The notes beneath the pieces are model-generated. The model saw only the letters and a program-made list of their open reading frames with translations, was not told where the DNA came from and made no database searches. Below are positions 46,047 to 53,812 of a stretch of 64,000 nucleotides of DNA, piece after piece. Both the position numbers and the translations under genes were made by a program. The stretch comes from Cryobacterium luteum (lineage in GTDB: Bacteria > Actinomycetota > Actinomycetes > Actinomycetales > Microbacteriaceae): contig NZ_FOCN01000004.1 of NCBI RefSeq assembly GCF_900110125.1, positions 62,001-126,000 of the forward strand, read 5' to 3'. Each line of letters begins with the position of its first letter. Position 1 is the first letter of the stretch.

Positions 46047-46141
46047 CCTATAAATGTAGGGCACTGGCCTGAAAATAATGGCCCGCCACAAACGCGTCGT
46101 CATTTCTCCGCAGGGTCAGGTGGGCGTGGAAGAATGGCGCC

Positions 46142-46669
46142 ATGAGCAACCAGAGCCTTTTCTCCCGACGCCGCCCGGTGCTGCCCCCCGTGTTGCCGCG
46201 CGGGGAGGTACTCGCCACCTACGCCACCTACGCCGACGCGCAGGCCGCTGTCGACACCCTCGCCAAGGCCGACTTTCCGGTGAAACAGCTCTCGATCGTG
46301 GGCAACGACCTGAAGAGTGTCGAACGGGTGACCGGCAAACTCACCTACGGCCGGGTTGCGCTCGCGGGAGCGGCATCCGGTGCGTGGCTCGGAATCTTCT
46401 TCGGAATTCTGTTCTTTTTGTTCTCACCGACCGGTTCGAGCCTGCCGTTCGTGTTTGCCGCCCTGATCATGGGCGCCGGGTTCGGCATGCTTCTGGGCAT
46501 TGCCAGCTACGCCATCAACCGGCGCCGGCGTGACTTCACCTCGACGATGCAGGTCATTGCGACCAGCTATGAGGTCGTCGTCGACCCCGAGCTGGTCAAC
46601 CGAGCCCGCAACCTGCTCGGTGGCCAACGCGACCCCGAGCCGCCGGTATCGCCCACCACCTCTGAATAG
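46142..46669 (+). CDS. General stress protein 17M-like membrane protein
   Basis: This 175-aa protein has the YflT/GSP17M-like N-terminal domain (EVLATYATYADAQAAVDTLAKADFPVKQLSIVGNDLKSVERVTG) followed by two helices (AGAASGAWLGIFFGILFFLF and FVFAALIMGAGFGMLLGIASYA). It matches Rv1234 of M. tuberculosis in design and position next to the MgtE_N/CBS gene (from memory). It is divergent from that gene with 95 bases between. The function is unknown. Confidence 0.88.
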   Translation: MSNQSLFSRRRPVLPPVLPRGEVLATYATYADAQAAVDTLAKADFPVKQLSIVGNDLKSVERVTGKLTYGRVALAGAASGAWLGIFFGILFFLFSPTGSSLPFVFAALIMGAGFGMLLGIASYAINRRRRDFTSTMQVIATSYEVVVDPELVNRARNLLGGQRDPEPPVSPTTSE

Positions 46670-46738
46670 TCACGCGAGAGCGGTGAAGTGCTGCTGCAGC
46701 CGGCTCCGGTGACACTTCACCCGCTTTCGCGTCCAGGG

Positions 46739-48283
46739 TTAGCGCTGCGACGCGGCGATCCACGCCTCGACCTCGGTGGCGGTGCGGGGGATCGCCGCCG
46801 AGAGGTTCTCGGCACCCGTCGCAGTCACCAGGATGTCGTCCTCGATGCGCACGCCGATGCCGCGGAATTCGACCGGCACGGTGAGGTCGTCCGGCTGAAA
46901 GTACAGTCCAGGCTCGATTGTGAAGACCATGCCCGGTTCGAGCACGCCGTCCATATACATGTCCCGGCGGGCCTGGGCGCAGTCGTGCACGTCGATCCCG
47001 AGGTGGTGGCTGGTGCCGTGCACCATGTAGCGGCGGTGCTGCCCGTTCTCCGGCTGCAGTGCCTCTTCCGCGGTGACCGGAAGCATGCCCCACTCGGCGG
47101 TGCGCCGGGCGATGACGGCCATCGCGGCGGCGTGCACGTCGCGAAACACCGCGCCGGGGCGAACGATGGCGAGGGCGGCATCCGCTGCTTCCCGCACCGT
47201 TTCGTAGACCTGGCGCTGAATCTCGCTGTAGACACCGTTGACCGGCAGGGTGCGGGTGATGTCAGCGGTGTAGTAGCTGTCGAGCTCAACGCCGGCATCG
47301 ACGAGAATGAGGTCACCGGGAGCGACGACGCCGTCGTTGCGGGTCCAGTGCAGGATGCAGGCGTGCGGGCCGGACGCGGCGATGGTGTCGTAGCCGACGG
47401 TGTTGCCGTCGCTGCGGGCGCGGGTGTTGAACACACCCTCGACCAGGCGTTCCCCGCGGGCATGCACGCTCGACCGGGGGAGGTCGGCGATGACGTCGTC
47501 GAAGCCGCGGGCGGTGGCCGCGACGGCGAGGCGCATCTGCGCGATCTCCCAGGCGTCCTTCACGAGGCGCAGTTCGGAGAGGTCGCGGGCCAGCGCAGCG
47601 TCGGGCTCGTGCTCGGCATTGATTTCGATGCTGAAGGGGGAGTCGGTGGCGTTGCTGCCCAGTACCCGTTCGGCGGCGAACCGCAGACGGGCTTCGTCGA
47701 CCTGCTCGGTGAAGGCCGGGTCGGATTCCCGCAGCACGAGGGTTTCACTGTCGACCCTGTGCAGCACGCTGGCAAGCTCCGCGATGCCGCGTACCGCCAG
47801 GGCCAGGTCGCTCGCCACCTGGGCGACGGATGGGCGCGGGCCGATCCAGAACTCACCGATATCGGGGTTGGCGTAGAACTCGTCGGAGTCCCGGCCGGCC
47901 CGTTCCCGAAAGTACAGGGTCGCATCGTGGCCGCCGGCGGCCGCCGGTTCGAGCACGAGCACGGCGCCGGGCTCGCTGTCACTACCCCAGCCGGTGAGGT
48001 GGGCGAAGGCGGAGTGCGCACGAAAGGCATAGTCGGTGTCGTTGGAGCGTTGCTTCAGCCGGCCGGCCGGGATGATCAGGCGCTGGCCGGGGTACTGTGC
48101 GGAGATACGGGCGCGGCGCGCGGCGGCGAACGGCGCCTGCTCCCGGGCCGACGGCAGTGCGTCGGTGCGCGCGGCCCAGCCGCTCCCGATGAACGATTTG
48201 AAACCGGTGGATCCCGGTGTCGTCGAACGGTTCTCATTCGAGCGAGCGGCGGGGACAAGAACGGGAGCAGTGGTATCAGCCAT
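46739..48283 (-). CDS. pepP: Xaa-Pro aminopeptidase (M24B, PepP type)
   Basis: The 514-aa metalloaminopeptidase removes an N-terminal residue before proline. Dinuclear metal ligands are visible: VDAGVELDSYYTADITRTLP (two Asp), HGTSHHLGIDVHD (His), FTIEPGLYF (Glu) and GVRIEDDILV (Glu). The N-terminal domain (PGQRLIIPAGRLKQRSNDTDYAFRAHSAFAHLTGW) is the usual AMP_N domain. ATG 48283 gives MADTTAPVL; GGAGG sits almost on it, so ATG 48304 is possible. Confidence 0.93.
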   Translation of the reverse strand: MADTTAPVLVPAARSNENRSTTPGSTGFKSFIGSGWAARTDALPSAREQAPFAAARRARISAQYPGQRLIIPAGRLKQRSNDTDYAFRAHSAFAHLTGWGSDSEPGAVLVLEPAAAGGHDATLYFRERAGRDSDEFYANPDIGEFWIGPRPSVAQVASDLALAVRGIAELASVLHRVDSETLVLRESDPAFTEQVDEARLRFAAERVLGSNATDSPFSIEINAEHEPDAALARDLSELRLVKDAWEIAQMRLAVAATARGFDDVIADLPRSSVHARGERLVEGVFNTRARSDGNTVGYDTIAASGPHACILHWTRNDGVVAPGDLILVDAGVELDSYYTADITRTLPVNGVYSEIQRQVYETVREAADAALAIVRPGAVFRDVHAAAMAVIARRTAEWGMLPVTAEEALQPENGQHRRYMVHGTSHHLGIDVHDCAQARRDMYMDGVLEPGMVFTIEPGLYFQPDDLTVPVEFRGIGVRIEDDILVTATGAENLSAAIPRTATEVEAWIAASQR

Positions 48284-48402
48284 TCCTCCATTCTCGCACC
48301 GCACTCTGGGCGGCGGCCGATCACGCGGCTGAAGATGCTGCGACGAGCGGATGCTGCGCGCGCGTCATGCGCTGCGTCCTCCGGTGTCTAGGAGGCCGGC
48401 GT

Positions 48403-49449
48403 TTAGGAGGCCGGCCTCAGTGTCGCCACGATCGGCCGGTGGTCGCTGCCCGCGGCATCGAGGGATTCGACCACCTGCAGCGCGGTCACTGACCAGTTCG
48501 GGGTGGCCATCACGTGGTCGATCGGGCTGCCGAGCGGCGCGGGAACGCTCGTGGGCCAGGTGCCGGTCGAGGCCGCACTGGCCGATAAAGCGGCATCGGC
48601 ACAGTTGCCGAGAACGGCGCCGGCGGCCCCATCGGCCCGCCCCGCCATGTGGTCCAGGGTCGCGTTGAAATCGCCGGCCATGATCACGTTCTCACCCAGG
48701 CACTGGGTGGTGAGCCAGTCGAGGTCGCTGCGCCAGTTCGACATCTCGTACTGGATCGGGGCGACCGCGTGCACGGCCACTACGGTCGGGCCGGTCCCGT
48801 CCGCCGGTTCGGCCACGACGGTCGGCAGCACGTTGGTGTTGCCGGGCGGGCCGGATCCCGCCGCATTGCTCACAACGTACTCGCCGAGGTCCGGACTGAT
48901 CAGCAGGGTCGTGGAACGCGCCTTGGAGATCAGGTCGAATGCGAGAGTGTGCACCCACATGGGGCGGCCGGCGTCGCGCATCGCTTCGGCGATCAGAATG
49001 CCGGTCTCCTCCGTGGTCTCTGCCAGTGTCACGACGTCGGCGCTTTGCGCCACCGCGAGGTCGGCGATGACCTCCGCTCCCGGGGCATCGCCGAGCGTGT
49101 TCCAGCTGAGTACCGTCACCGAACCGGCATCCGGTTCGATGCTGCCCTCGGTGGCCAGCGCGCTGCTCGCGATGAAACCGCGAGAGGCCAGAATGCCGAC
49201 ATTGGCCACGGCGAACAGGGCGAGCAACACCATCGCCATGCCGAGGGATCGACGCAGTGGGCTGATGAAGCGCAACAGCCCGAGCAGAATGAGCCCGGCG
49301 CTCGCGCCGATGACAGCGAGCGCGCGAAACGAGACGAGGTGGGCGACAACCCAGGTGTTGTGCAGGCCGAATGCCTGCGGCCAGGTCAGGACCAGCAGAA
49401 TAACGGCGGCGCCGATGAAGATCAGGGCGCGAAGGAGACGGGGGAACAT
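48403..49449 (-). CDS. Membrane-anchored endonuclease/exonuclease/phosphatase family protein
   Basis: The 348-aa protein has three N-terminal helices (LIFIGAAVILLVLTWPQAF, ALAVIGASAGLILLGLLRF, LGMAMVLLALFAVANVGIL) and then an EEP domain outside the membrane. The EEP motifs are VLSWNTLGDAP, VVTLAETTEETG (catalytic Glu), VAVHAVAP, IMAGDFNATLDHM and GSDHRPIVATL (His-Asp). It could cleave nucleic acid or a phosphodiester lipid; the substrate is not readable. ATG 49449 is chosen over an upstream frame to 49524. Confidence 0.85.
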   Translation of the reverse strand: MFPRLLRALIFIGAAVILLVLTWPQAFGLHNTWVVAHLVSFRALAVIGASAGLILLGLLRFISPLRRSLGMAMVLLALFAVANVGILASRGFIASSALATEGSIEPDAGSVTVLSWNTLGDAPGAEVIADLAVAQSADVVTLAETTEETGILIAEAMRDAGRPMWVHTLAFDLISKARSTTLLISPDLGEYVVSNAAGSGPPGNTNVLPTVVAEPADGTGPTVVAVHAVAPIQYEMSNWRSDLDWLTTQCLGENVIMAGDFNATLDHMAGRADGAAGAVLGNCADAALSASAASTGTWPTSVPAPLGSPIDHVMATPNWSVTALQVVESLDAAGSDHRPIVATLRPAS

Positions 49450-49537
49450 TGCTCTGAACCCTAGATCAGATTTCTGGGGAATCCCCAACGACGCAGGCAG
49501 CGCGGACCGGCTGCAAGCGGCCAACTAGCATGGGGTC

Positions 49538-50407
49538 ATGGTAGTCGCGCGGCAATTCCAGGGTCCGGTCGACCTGCACGCTCATTCGAGCGTCTCGGAC
49601 GGTACCGAGACCCCGGCCGAGCTGGTTCGGGCGGCGTCCGCCGCGGGTCTCGGCACCATTGCGCTGACCGATCACGATTCGACGGCTGGCTGGGCCGAGG
49701 CATCCGCTGCCGCGCGGCACGAGCACCTCACACTTATTCCCGGAATGGAATTCAGTACCCGGGTGCAGTACGCCAGTGTGCACCTTTTGGCATATCTTTT
49801 CGACCCGGCCGACTCGGCGCTGCTGGCCGAAATGACCCGGGTGCGTGCTGCCCGTCTCAGCCGGGCCGAGCAGATGGTCGCCCGCATCGGTGTCGATTAC
49901 GACCTGAGCTGGGCCGACGTGCTCGCCCAGACGGCTCCCGACGCGACCGTGGGCCGGCCGCACATCGCCGACGCCCTCGTCGCCCGGGGACACGCCCTGA
50001 ATCGCAGTGCCGCCTTCGCCGATATTCTGCACTGGAAGGCCGGCTATTTTCAACCGCACTACGCCCCGGACCCGCTGCGGGCGATTGAGCTCGTGCGCGC
50101 GGCCGGGGGTGTGCCGATCATCGCGCACCCCGCCACACGCGGGATCGGCGACGTCGTCTCGGAGGCCCGGCTGACGACCATGGCCGAAGCCGGACTATTC
50201 GGTCTTGAACTGGGGCACCGCGAGAACAAGCCAGAACCCACCGCGCATCTCTTCGAACTCGCCGCCAAGCTTGGGCTGCTCGTGACCGGGTCGAGTGACT
50301 ACCACGGCACCGGAAAACCGAACCGGCTCGGCGAGAACACCACCGCTCCCGACGTGCTCGAGCGCATCATCGCGGAGGGCCGCGGGTCGACTCCCGTCTA
50401 CGGCTGA
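49538..50407 (+). CDS. PHP-domain phosphoesterase (YciV/RNase AM-like)
   Basis: The 289-aa PHP hydrolase has the full metal motif set: DLHAHSSVSDGT, ALTDHDST, IPGMEFS, IIAHPATRGIGDV and GSSDYHGTGK. Relatives hydrolyse 3',5'-nucleoside bisphosphate or trim RNA 5' ends. ATG 49538 is the start. TAGCAT at 49526-49531 is 6 bases before it, so the mRNA may be leaderless, although GGGG in between could serve as a weak ribosome site. A weak hairpin at 50506-50527 (AACCGG/CCGGTT, then TT) may end the transcript. Confidence 0.92.
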   Translation: MVVARQFQGPVDLHAHSSVSDGTETPAELVRAASAAGLGTIALTDHDSTAGWAEASAAARHEHLTLIPGMEFSTRVQYASVHLLAYLFDPADSALLAEMTRVRAARLSRAEQMVARIGVDYDLSWADVLAQTAPDATVGRPHIADALVARGHALNRSAAFADILHWKAGYFQPHYAPDPLRAIELVRAAGGVPIIAHPATRGIGDVVSEARLTTMAEAGLFGLELGHRENKPEPTAHLFELAAKLGLLVTGSSDYHGTGKPNRLGENTTAPDVLERIIAEGRGSTPVYG

Positions 50408-50644
50408 CTACCGTCTTGATCGGGCCGCGGTGCGCAGCTCAGTGCCTGACCCAGCCGACGGGGTCGCCACGACGGTCGTCGCGGGAACTGCGTAGATTGC
50501 TACGGAACCGGTCAGGCATCGCCGGTTTTGGGGCTCTGAGCAGGGAATTTCCGCTGTTGTGAACAACAACGCCCGCCCACCGAGACTGCCAAGGCCGAAG
50601 CAAGGGCAGCCCGAGTGCCGGGCGCGCGTGAAACTGAACAGCTG

Positions 50645-52234
50645 TTAGATGGCGCTGCCGGTCTGCGGCGAGCGACGACGGGTGCGGCTGCGACGCAGCG
50701 GAGCATTGTTGCCGTCGTGGTGCTCGGCTCCGCCGCCATCGTGCGTGCCGGCAGCGGGGGTCGCGGCCGGAGCATCCGGGTTGGTGCTCGAACCGACGCG
50801 GGTGCGCGACCGGGTGGGCCGGCCGGCATCGTCGGCCACGGGGCTTGTCGCCGCACGGTCGACGTTGCGCGTGGAGTCGCCGCGGCCGGAGCCGCGTCCA
50901 CCCTCGGAGCGAGCCGGTCGGGCCGCACCGGACCGACCGGCGTCGGAACGGCTTCCCGCACCCGCCGAGCGGGCACCGCCGGAACGGCCGGCGCCGCCGG
51001 TACGAGCATCGCCAGCACGCCCTTCATGGGCGCTGGCATCCTTCACCGGGGTCGCTCGCAGGCGGCCTTTCGAGCCGGCCGGGATGTTCAGGTCGGTGTA
51101 CAGGTGCGGCGACGAGGAATAGGTTTCCATCGGTTCCGGCTGGCCGAACTCGAGAGCCTTGTTGATCAGCGACCACTTGTGCAGGTCGTCCCAGTCAACG
51201 AAGGTGACCGCGATACCGGTCTTACCGGCGCGACCGGTGCGGCCGACGCGGTGCAGATAGGCCTTCTCGTCTTCGGGAATGGTGTGGTTGATCACGTGGG
51301 TGACGTCTTCGACGTCGATGCCGCGCGCGGCGACATCCGTTGCGATCAGGATTTCTTTCTTGCCACTCTTGAAGCTGGCCATGGCGCGTTCGCGCTGTTC
51401 CTGGTTCAGGTCGCCGTGCACGGCGGTGGCGTTGAAGCCGCGGTCGCCGAGTTCCTCGACGAGCTTCGCCGCGGCGCGCTTGGTACGGGTGAAGATGATG
51501 GTCTTGCCGCGGCCCTCGGCCATGAGGATGCGGCCGATGACCTCATCCTTGTCCATGTTGTGGGCCCGGTAGACGAGGTGCTCGATGTTGGCCTGCATGA
51601 GGCCTTCGTCGGGGTCGGTCGCCCGAATGTGGATCGGGCGGTTCATGAACCGACGTGCCAGCGCCACGATCGGTCCGGGCATCGTCGCCGAGAAGAGCAT
51701 GGTGTGCCGGGTCGACGGGGTCTGCGCGAAGAGCTTTTCGATGTCGGAGAGAAAACCGAGGTCGAGCATCTTGTCGGCCTCGTCGAGCACCATTTCGCGC
51801 ACGTTGGCGAGGGTCAGCAGACGCTGGCTGGCAAGGTCGAGCAGGCGGCCGGGGGTCCCGACGACAATCTGCGCGCCGGCCTTGAGCGCTTCGATCTGCC
51901 CCTCATAGGCCTTGCCGCCGTAGATTGAGACGATTTTGGTTTTGCGGCCGGCCGCAGCGAGCTCAAGGTCTTCGGAGACCTGCACACACAGTTCGCGGGT
52001 CGGAACGACGATGAGGGCCTGCACGCCCGGCTCGGGATCGAGGCCGAGGCGCTGGATGACCGGGAGGCCGAAGCCGAAGGTCTTGCCGGTGCCGGTCTTG
52101 GCCTGACCGATGATGTCCTGGCCGGCGAGGGCGAGGGGGATGGTCTGGGTCTGGATGGGGAACGGTTCGAGGATGCCCTTGGCCGCAAGGGAGTCGACCA
52201 TATCCTGGTCAATATTGAGTTCGGAGAAAGTCAC
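50645..52234 (-). CDS. DEAD-box ATP-dependent RNA helicase
   Basis: The 529-aa protein has a complete DEAD core: Q motif (FPIQTQTIPLAL), motif I AKTGTGKT, Ia PTRELCVQV, Ib GTPGRLLDL, II DEAD in VLDEADKML, III SAT, and IV-VI up to HRVGRTGRAG. The last 120 residues or so form a basic, Arg/Gly/Ser/Ala-rich disordered tail (GGAGRSGGARSAGAGSRSDAGRS) ending in RRSRTRRRS, a likely RNA-binding segment. Its counterpart is Rv3211 (rhlE) of M. tuberculosis. The start is GTG 52234. It is divergent from the ferritin-like gene. Confidence 0.94.
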   Translation of the reverse strand: MTFSELNIDQDMVDSLAAKGILEPFPIQTQTIPLALAGQDIIGQAKTGTGKTFGFGLPVIQRLGLDPEPGVQALIVVPTRELCVQVSEDLELAAAGRKTKIVSIYGGKAYEGQIEALKAGAQIVVGTPGRLLDLASQRLLTLANVREMVLDEADKMLDLGFLSDIEKLFAQTPSTRHTMLFSATMPGPIVALARRFMNRPIHIRATDPDEGLMQANIEHLVYRAHNMDKDEVIGRILMAEGRGKTIIFTRTKRAAAKLVEELGDRGFNATAVHGDLNQEQRERAMASFKSGKKEILIATDVAARGIDVEDVTHVINHTIPEDEKAYLHRVGRTGRAGKTGIAVTFVDWDDLHKWSLINKALEFGQPEPMETYSSSPHLYTDLNIPAGSKGRLRATPVKDASAHEGRAGDARTGGAGRSGGARSAGAGSRSDAGRSGAARPARSEGGRGSGRGDSTRNVDRAATSPVADDAGRPTRSRTRVGSSTNPDAPAATPAAGTHDGGGAEHHDGNNAPLRRSRTRRRSPQTGSAI

Positions 52235-52379
52235 GAATGTATGCCTGTCATTAACTGGAAGCGAAGTGCGCCCGTTTTTGCGTCTCGGGCAGCGGTCGCC
52301 GATCCTTGTCGGCGACGTAATTCCACCTTACTGCCCCGTCTGGACCGCAGCCACAGGCGCGCTGTCCTAAGCTAAGCCC

Positions 52380-53150
52380 GTGGTCTCTCGCGTAGGTTGG
52401 CGCCCGCAGCGCAATGAAGCTCCGCGGCTTTCGGCCCGCGGGGGGAATCAGACAACCGAAAAAGTGGACATCAGCTCCCTGGCACCGGACGTGCGGCATT
52501 TTCTCGGCCAGGCTGCGTACTGCGAGCTGGGCGAGTTCGAGGCCCTGGCTCGCGCCGTGGCGACCGCGCCGAACCTCGCCGTCAAGGAAGGCCTCAGCGC
52601 TGCTGCCGGTCGGGCCCTGAGCAAGCATCACGGCCTGATCACCGAGATTCGTCGTCGTGGTCACGAACCGGCCACGGAGATGGCCCCATTCGTTGTGAAC
52701 CTCGATGAGTTTCGCCGCAAGACCAGCGGCGCCGACTGGCACGAACTGCTGCTGAGCTGCTACCTCGCCGGCGGGTTGCTCGACGATTTCTTCATTCGTC
52801 TCTCCGACGGCCTGCCCCGCGATATCGGGCCGAGGGTGGCACAACTGCTCGGCGAGGATTCCGGCACCGACGTACTCGTGCACGAACTGCAGACCGCGAT
52901 CGAAACCGATCGGGCGCTCGGCTCCCGGCTGGCGCTGTGGGGTCGTCGACTCGTCGGCGACACCCTGCTCGTGGCCCGGTCGGCGATGCCGGCCACCGAC
53001 CTCAGCTCCGACGAGCGCGCCGATTCCGCCGCTGGTGCTGACGCCGCGGCTGCCGCAGGCGCCAGCGCCGAGGCGCGCATCGAACCGGTCTTCACCGAGC
53101 TCATCGCCGCGCACACCCGCCGCATGGACGGCCTCGGCCTCACGGCCTAA
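52380..53150 (+). CDS. Ferritin-like fold protein of unknown function
   Basis: The product (up to 256 aa) has the all-helical layout of ferritin-like proteins with Glu/His-bearing helices (AAYCELGEFEALARAVATAP, RALSKHHGLITEIRRRGHEP, DVLVHELQTAIETDR), so a di-metal centre is possible, but a clean ExxH pair is not obvious. It corresponds to Rv3210c beside the rhlE helicase. GTG 52380 lies 6 bases after TAAGCT (52368-52373), suggesting leaderless translation; the first 30 residues (VSRVGWRPQRNEAPRLSARGG) are low in predicted structure. An Ala-rich linker runs near residues 215-235. Confidence 0.75.
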   Translation: MVSRVGWRPQRNEAPRLSARGGNQTTEKVDISSLAPDVRHFLGQAAYCELGEFEALARAVATAPNLAVKEGLSAAAGRALSKHHGLITEIRRRGHEPATEMAPFVVNLDEFRRKTSGADWHELLLSCYLAGGLLDDFFIRLSDGLPRDIGPRVAQLLGEDSGTDVLVHELQTAIETDRALGSRLALWGRRLVGDTLLVARSAMPATDLSSDERADSAAGADAAAAAGASAEARIEPVFTELIAAHTRRMDGLGLTA

Positions 53151-53178
53151 CTGCCGCTGCCCGCCAAGCCCTGACCCG

Positions 53179-53487
53179 TTACGCGATGTCGGGCGAGCCG
53201 GTTTTGGCGAGACGTTGCAGCATCCGCTGGTCGGCGTGAATGCGTCGCCGGCCGATCAGAAGATTCAGCACAACGGACGCCGCTGCGGCCGCGCCGAGGG
53301 ACAGCCACCAGATCCACCCGCCGGCCCAATTCCAACCCAGCCAGGTCAGACCGACCCATACAGCGGATGCCGTGGCCGTTCCGATGGCCGGAACAAGCAC
53401 CGAGCCCTGGGTGGACCGACCGGGCAGAAGATAGCGCGCGCCGAGGCCGATGACCGCGCCGAACAGCGCGACGAACAGAAGTTCCAT
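53179..53487 (-). CDS. Small three-helix membrane protein
   Basis: The 102-aa protein has three hydrophobic segments (ELLFVALFGAVIGLGARYLL, LVPAIGTATASAVWVGLTWLG, WIWWLSLGAAAAASVVLNLLIG) and a basic tail (GRRRIHADQRMLQRLAKTG). I do not recognise a family. It starts 5 bases after the DUF3107 stop, so the two are co-transcribed. Its 3' end faces the ferritin-like gene across 28 bases. Confidence 0.78.
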   Translation of the reverse strand: MELLFVALFGAVIGLGARYLLPGRSTQGSVLVPAIGTATASAVWVGLTWLGWNWAGGWIWWLSLGAAAAASVVLNLLIGRRRIHADQRMLQRLAKTGSPDIA

Positions 53488-53492
53488 GTGCT

Positions 53493-53717
53493 CTAGGCGA
53501 CGAATCCGACGCGGCGCGATTCTTCGCTGCCGAGCTCGACGTAGGCGAGGCCCACGGTCGGAACGATGTACACGCGACCCTTGCTGTCACTGAGCTTCAG
53601 ATAACCGGTCTGGCCGGAGAGGGCCGCCGCAACGGTCTCCTCGATCTCGGTTGCCGGCTGCGACGTCTCAAAACCGATTTCCCGGGGGGAGTTGAAAATA
53701 CCAATGCGAATATCCAC
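53493..53717 (-). CDS. DUF3107 small protein
   Basis: The 74-aa protein (VDIRIGIFNSPREIGFET, then SDSKGRVYIVPTVGLAYVELGSEESRRVGF) is a conserved actinobacterial DUF3107 protein, the counterpart of Rv3208A (TB9.4) in M. tuberculosis. The function is unknown. The start is GTG 53717 with AAGG 8 bases upstream. It is divergent from adnA with 95 bases between. Confidence 0.9.
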   Translation of the reverse strand: MDIRIGIFNSPREIGFETSQPATEIEETVAAALSGQTGYLKLSDSKGRVYIVPTVGLAYVELGSEESRRVGFVA

Positions 53718-53812
53718 AGAATTGCCTTTCGTAGCCGTGCGATCAGAGTACGACAGAACGCGCCGCGGCCCGGACAGAGTTCACTGTCGGCGCAACCCGA
53801 TACCGTTGAATT